Positions 30,667-32,398 of a DNA stretch of 32,398 bases are shown here, piece by piece. The stretch lies in assembly GCA_017694295.1 (NCBI GenBank), contig JADINA010000029.1:1-32398 (forward strand), given 5' to 3'. The first letter of the stretch is position 1; each line of letters begins with the position of its first letter. Under the pieces are notes generated by a model, which saw only the letters and a program-made list of their open reading frames with translations, was not told the origin of the DNA and did no database searches. The translations under genes and the position numbers were made by a program. Source of the DNA: Candidatus Alloenteromonas pullistercoris (GTDB taxonomy: Bacteria; Bacillota_I; Bacilli_A; RFN20; CAG-826).

Positions 30667-31041
30667 TCAAAATTCGGCGGCAACCCGATCGTAAATCGAG
30701 TGCAGGTCAAGCTGGAAATCCGGCGTGTCGTAGTAACTTAGATACCAAAACTTGTAATGCCGGCCATGCTCAAGGCACTCGTTGACGAAGATCGCGCCCT
30801 CGAGGGGATCGAGGCGTAGGCTGAATTCCTTCACTTTGCGAAGGAACGAGCCGGCCGCCCCACCGGCGTGGGCTAGAAAATCATCGTCAAGCTTGTCGAG
30901 ATGGTAATCGGGGCTCTTGCCGGTTTGGATTAGGCTTTGGCGGAACAATGCGCCAACTAGCAAGGATTTGTCGCGATTTCCCAAAGAATTGAAATCCAAG
31001 ATGATCGGATTTTCGGCTGGACCGTGAAGTTCGTTCATCAT
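30667..31041 (-). CDS. Uncharacterised cytosolic protein, first gene of the Tad-like operon
   Basis: A 124-residue soluble protein not recognised by family. No signal or membrane segment; alpha-helical, with FNSLGNRDKSLLVGALFRQS, LDKLDDDFLAHAGGAAGSFL, RLDPLEGAIFVNECLEHGRH and a C-terminal LDLHSIYDRVAAEF. AAGGAGG lies 5 bases before ATG 31041; the TTG at 31062 is rejected. It is 24 bases before the secreted-protein gene. Candidate roles are chaperone or regulator of the pilus (inference), since it heads the operon behind the main promoter. Confidence 0.7.
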   Translation of the reverse strand: MMNELHGPAENPIILDFNSLGNRDKSLLVGALFRQSLIQTGKSPDYHLDKLDDDFLAHAGGAAGSFLRKVKEFSLRLDPLEGAIFVNECLEHGRHYKFWYLSYYDTPDFQLDLHSIYDRVAAEF

Positions 31042-31071
31042 TTTTACCTCCTTGCTTACCAAATAGACCCC

Positions 31072-31128
31072 TTAAGCGAAACAATCACTCGCTTTAAGAT
31101 AATTTTACAGCCAAGAGCAAATTTTCAA
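31072..31128 (-). promoter_or_regulatory. Possible promoter and leader inverted repeat of the Tad-like operon
   Basis: Minus strand: TTGAAA (31123-31128), a short 15-base spacer and TAAAAT (31102-31107). An imperfect inverted repeat, TTAAAGCGA/TCGCTTAA, lies just downstream (31072-31097), where it would be an operator or a leader hairpin. The unusual spacing lowers certainty. Confidence 0.35.
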
Positions 31129-31148
31129 CATTGAATGCATATCCAACT

Positions 31149-31176
31149 TTGCCCCTTGAAAAGCCGTCTTTACATT
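31149..31176 (+). promoter_or_regulatory. Possible leaderless promoter of the guanylate-kinase-like gene
   Basis: TTGCCC (31149-31154), a 16-base spacer and TACATT (31171-31176), followed by 10 bases and ATG 31187. An AAGGA adjoins the ATG directly, too close to act as a standard ribosome binding site. Confidence 0.45.
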
Positions 31177-31186
31177 GGACAAAGGA

Positions 31187-31756
31187 ATGAAACATAATAA
31201 AAAAGATATGATAATCCTAGTCGGGAAAAGCGCCTCGGGGAAAACCGAGATCGCAAAGCGCCTTCGCTCCCTTTATGGCATAGTCAAAGCCGTCACCCAC
31301 ACCACCAGGCCGATGCGCAAAGGCGAAAAAAACGGCGTCGATTACCATTTCGTCACCAAAGAGGAGTTCCTCCGCTTAGCCGAGCAGGGGGCTTTCGTCG
31401 AGACGACCGAATACAACGGCAACTACTATGGTTGCTCGAAAAAGGAGATAGCCGAAGGAAAATGCGTGGTCGTCGACCCATCTGGATTACGCGCATTCAA
31501 GGCCTTGGGGGATAAACGCATCGTCAGCTTCGCCCTGCTTGCGAATGAGGAAACGCGGCGCAAGCGGATGGAAAGCCGGGGGGATGAGAGGGAAAGCATA
31601 CTTAGGCGCATCGAAAACGACGAGGCGACATTCTCCAACATCGAAGGGGAAACCGACTTCGCAATCGCCACCGACGACAAGGATATCGACGAGCTGGCCA
31701 AGTCAGTCAAAGAGGATTACGAGGCCGAATTGCGCAAAAGAGGCCTTCGCCATTGA
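31187..31756 (+). CDS. Guanylate kinase-like P-loop protein
   Basis: A 189-residue protein. The P-loop is LVGKSASGKTEIAKRL (residues about 10-25), the GMP-binding lid THTTRPMRKGEKNGVDYHFV (about 38-57), then FVETTEYNGNYYG, and the C-terminal LANEETRRKRMESRGDERES LID-like region. The family phosphorylates GMP to GDP. The P-loop (GKSASGKT) departs from the usual GPSGVGKG/S, and the protein has a basic N-terminal head. It may be a diverged paralogue rather than the housekeeping Gmk. Divergent from the Tad-like operon and ending before a terminator at 31793-31822. Confidence 0.75.
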   Translation: MKHNKKDMIILVGKSASGKTEIAKRLRSLYGIVKAVTHTTRPMRKGEKNGVDYHFVTKEEFLRLAEQGAFVETTEYNGNYYGCSKKEIAEGKCVVVDPSGLRAFKALGDKRIVSFALLANEETRRKRMESRGDERESILRRIENDEATFSNIEGETDFAIATDDKDIDELAKSVKEDYEAELRKRGLRH

Positions 31757-31792
31757 ATCCGCGCCCCGGTTAACCCGGTGTTTTAAAATAGA

Positions 31793-31822
31793 AAAAGGCA
31801 TCTAGTCGCCTAGATGCCTTAA
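31793..31822. terminator. Bidirectional intrinsic terminator
   Basis: Eleven-base-pair stem (31795-31805 with 31810-31820) and a 4-base loop, with TTTTTC on the minus strand and A-rich DNA on the other side. It ends the minus-strand gene at 31844 and could also stop the guanylate-kinase-like gene. Confidence 0.8.
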
Positions 31823-31843
31823 AAGGGGGGGAAAAGGAACTAA

Positions 31844-32398
31844 TTAATCGTCATCTTCCTCATCGGAAGCACCGCCGCCGGTCGGGACATAGTCCTTAAG
31901 GTCGGCCGCATAGTTATGGGGGATGATCTTCCCTTGCTCAAGGCCATGCTTGTCCATGACGTCGGCGATAAGCTGCTTCGCCCGGCGCATGGAGAGCTCG
32001 CTTTTGACCTTGAACACCATCGGGATGTCCTTATAGATGTTCTTGTGGCTCACATCCTGGACCGGATAGGTCGAGTTGGCGTATTCCTTCGGGTCGAGGG
32101 CGAAATAGAGCTTGAGGCTCTTGCCGGCGATCGTGATCTTCACGAAGGTGATTTTGTGAAGGCGGAAGGTGTCGCCGCTATTGGAGACGCGGGATTTGAC
32201 GCCATAGGATAGGATCTCGGACTTAAGCTCGTTGTAATTCGACTTCATGTCCTTGTCGGCATCGACCATCCTGGTCGGGAAGGGGATGCGGATGATCTTG
32301 TCATGCGGCGGCAAGTCAGGATTGACGGCCCCCACTACCCGCTTAACGGGTTCGGGCTTCTCCTCGACCGCGGCGGGAGCTGGGGTCGGGGCGGGAGC
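31844..32398 (-). CDS. Partial protein with Pro/Ala linker and conserved C-terminal domain of unknown function
   Basis: Only the C-terminal 184 residues are present; the frame is open to the window edge, so any start is upstream. It begins with a Pro/Ala/Glu-rich linker (APAPTPAPAAVEEKPEPVKR), followed by a basic domain of about 120 residues: IPFPTRMVDADKDMKSNYNE, then SYGVKSRVSNSGDTFRLHKI, GKSLKLYFALDPKEY and YKDIPMVFKVKSELSMRRAK. I recall similar domains in uncharacterised Bacillota proteins but cannot name the family. The tail is acidic (ASDEEDDD). Followed by the terminator at 31793-31822. Confidence 0.75.
   Translation of the reverse strand, partial: APAPTPAPAAVEEKPEPVKRVVGAVNPDLPPHDKIIRIPFPTRMVDADKDMKSNYNELKSEILSYGVKSRVSNSGDTFRLHKITFVKITIAGKSLKLYFALDPKEYANSTYPVQDVSHKNIYKDIPMVFKVKSELSMRRAKQLIADVMDKHGLEQGKIIPHNYAADLKDYVPTGGGASDEEDDD

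Noticed and set aside
31761-31785. Second terminator directly after the guanylate-kinase-like gene
   Set aside because: The CCGG/CCGG pairing gives only about 4 bp of stem before TGTTTT; the strong hairpin at 31793-31822 is enough.

Overview
The window is moderately GC-rich, densely packed bacterial DNA of about 32.4 kb. It looks like an uncultured, Bacillota/Bacilli-like Gram-positive organism, probably a metagenomic genome. Supporting this are AGGAGG-type ribosome binding sites, a cre-like (CcpA-type) palindrome, lipoproteins with Ser/Glu-rich tethers, a cysK-cysE operon, a DUF368 (undecaprenyl-phosphate) transporter implying a cell wall, and no outer-membrane genes. The code is standard: TGA ends genes (ATGA overlaps) and tRNA-Trp has anticodon CCA. 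No rRNA, CRISPR array, prophage or insertion sequence was seen. No gene-free stretch exceeds about 210 bases.

Layout. 1-3010 (minus): MATE exporter, gpsA and a frameshifted lipoprotein, joined by ATGA overlaps. 3108-4383 (plus): DUF368 transporter overlapping a small XRE regulator. 4445-8954: two related large lipoproteins transcribed divergently around a cre-like site; the minus-strand one carries a frameshift. 9004-12891: GT39-like membrane glycosyltransferase, metallophosphoesterase, HAD phosphatase, YccF protein. 12998-14884 (minus): short XRE regulator, AlbA_2/Schlafen-type ATP-binding regulator flanked by copies of the same AT-rich repeat, and tRNA-Trp. 14955-18120 (minus): two TrkA proteins, TrkH and YqeY. 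18181-21737 (minus): CLC channel, glycerophosphodiesterase, sirtuin and DUF5662. 21820-23537 (plus): cysK-cysE, making cysteine from serine. 23734-25562 (minus): flavodoxin plus carboxymuconolactone decarboxylase/cupin behind a MerR-like promoter, and a SatA-type acetyltransferase. 25682-26217 (minus): tRNA-Asn, tRNA-Glu and acpP.

26343-31041 (minus) is an eight-gene, tightly overlapping Tad-like (type IVc) pilus locus: unknown cytosolic protein, large secreted protein, TadE-like pseudopilin, TadA ATPase, TadB, TadC, second TadE-like pseudopilin and a 51-residue pilin-like peptide. It has no recognisable prepilin peptidase, TadZ or CpaB/RcpC and is the best candidate for an undescribed system here. 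A guanylate-kinase-like gene and a partial Pro/Ala-linker protein close the window.

A recurrent theme is initiation without a Shine-Dalgarno sequence: six genes have a sigma-A-like -10 box ending only 8-10 bases before the start codon, as expected for leaderless mRNAs, while other genes have strong SD sites. Two lipoprotein genes carry single-base homopolymer indels and one gene appears to start at ACG; these may be real or assembly errors.
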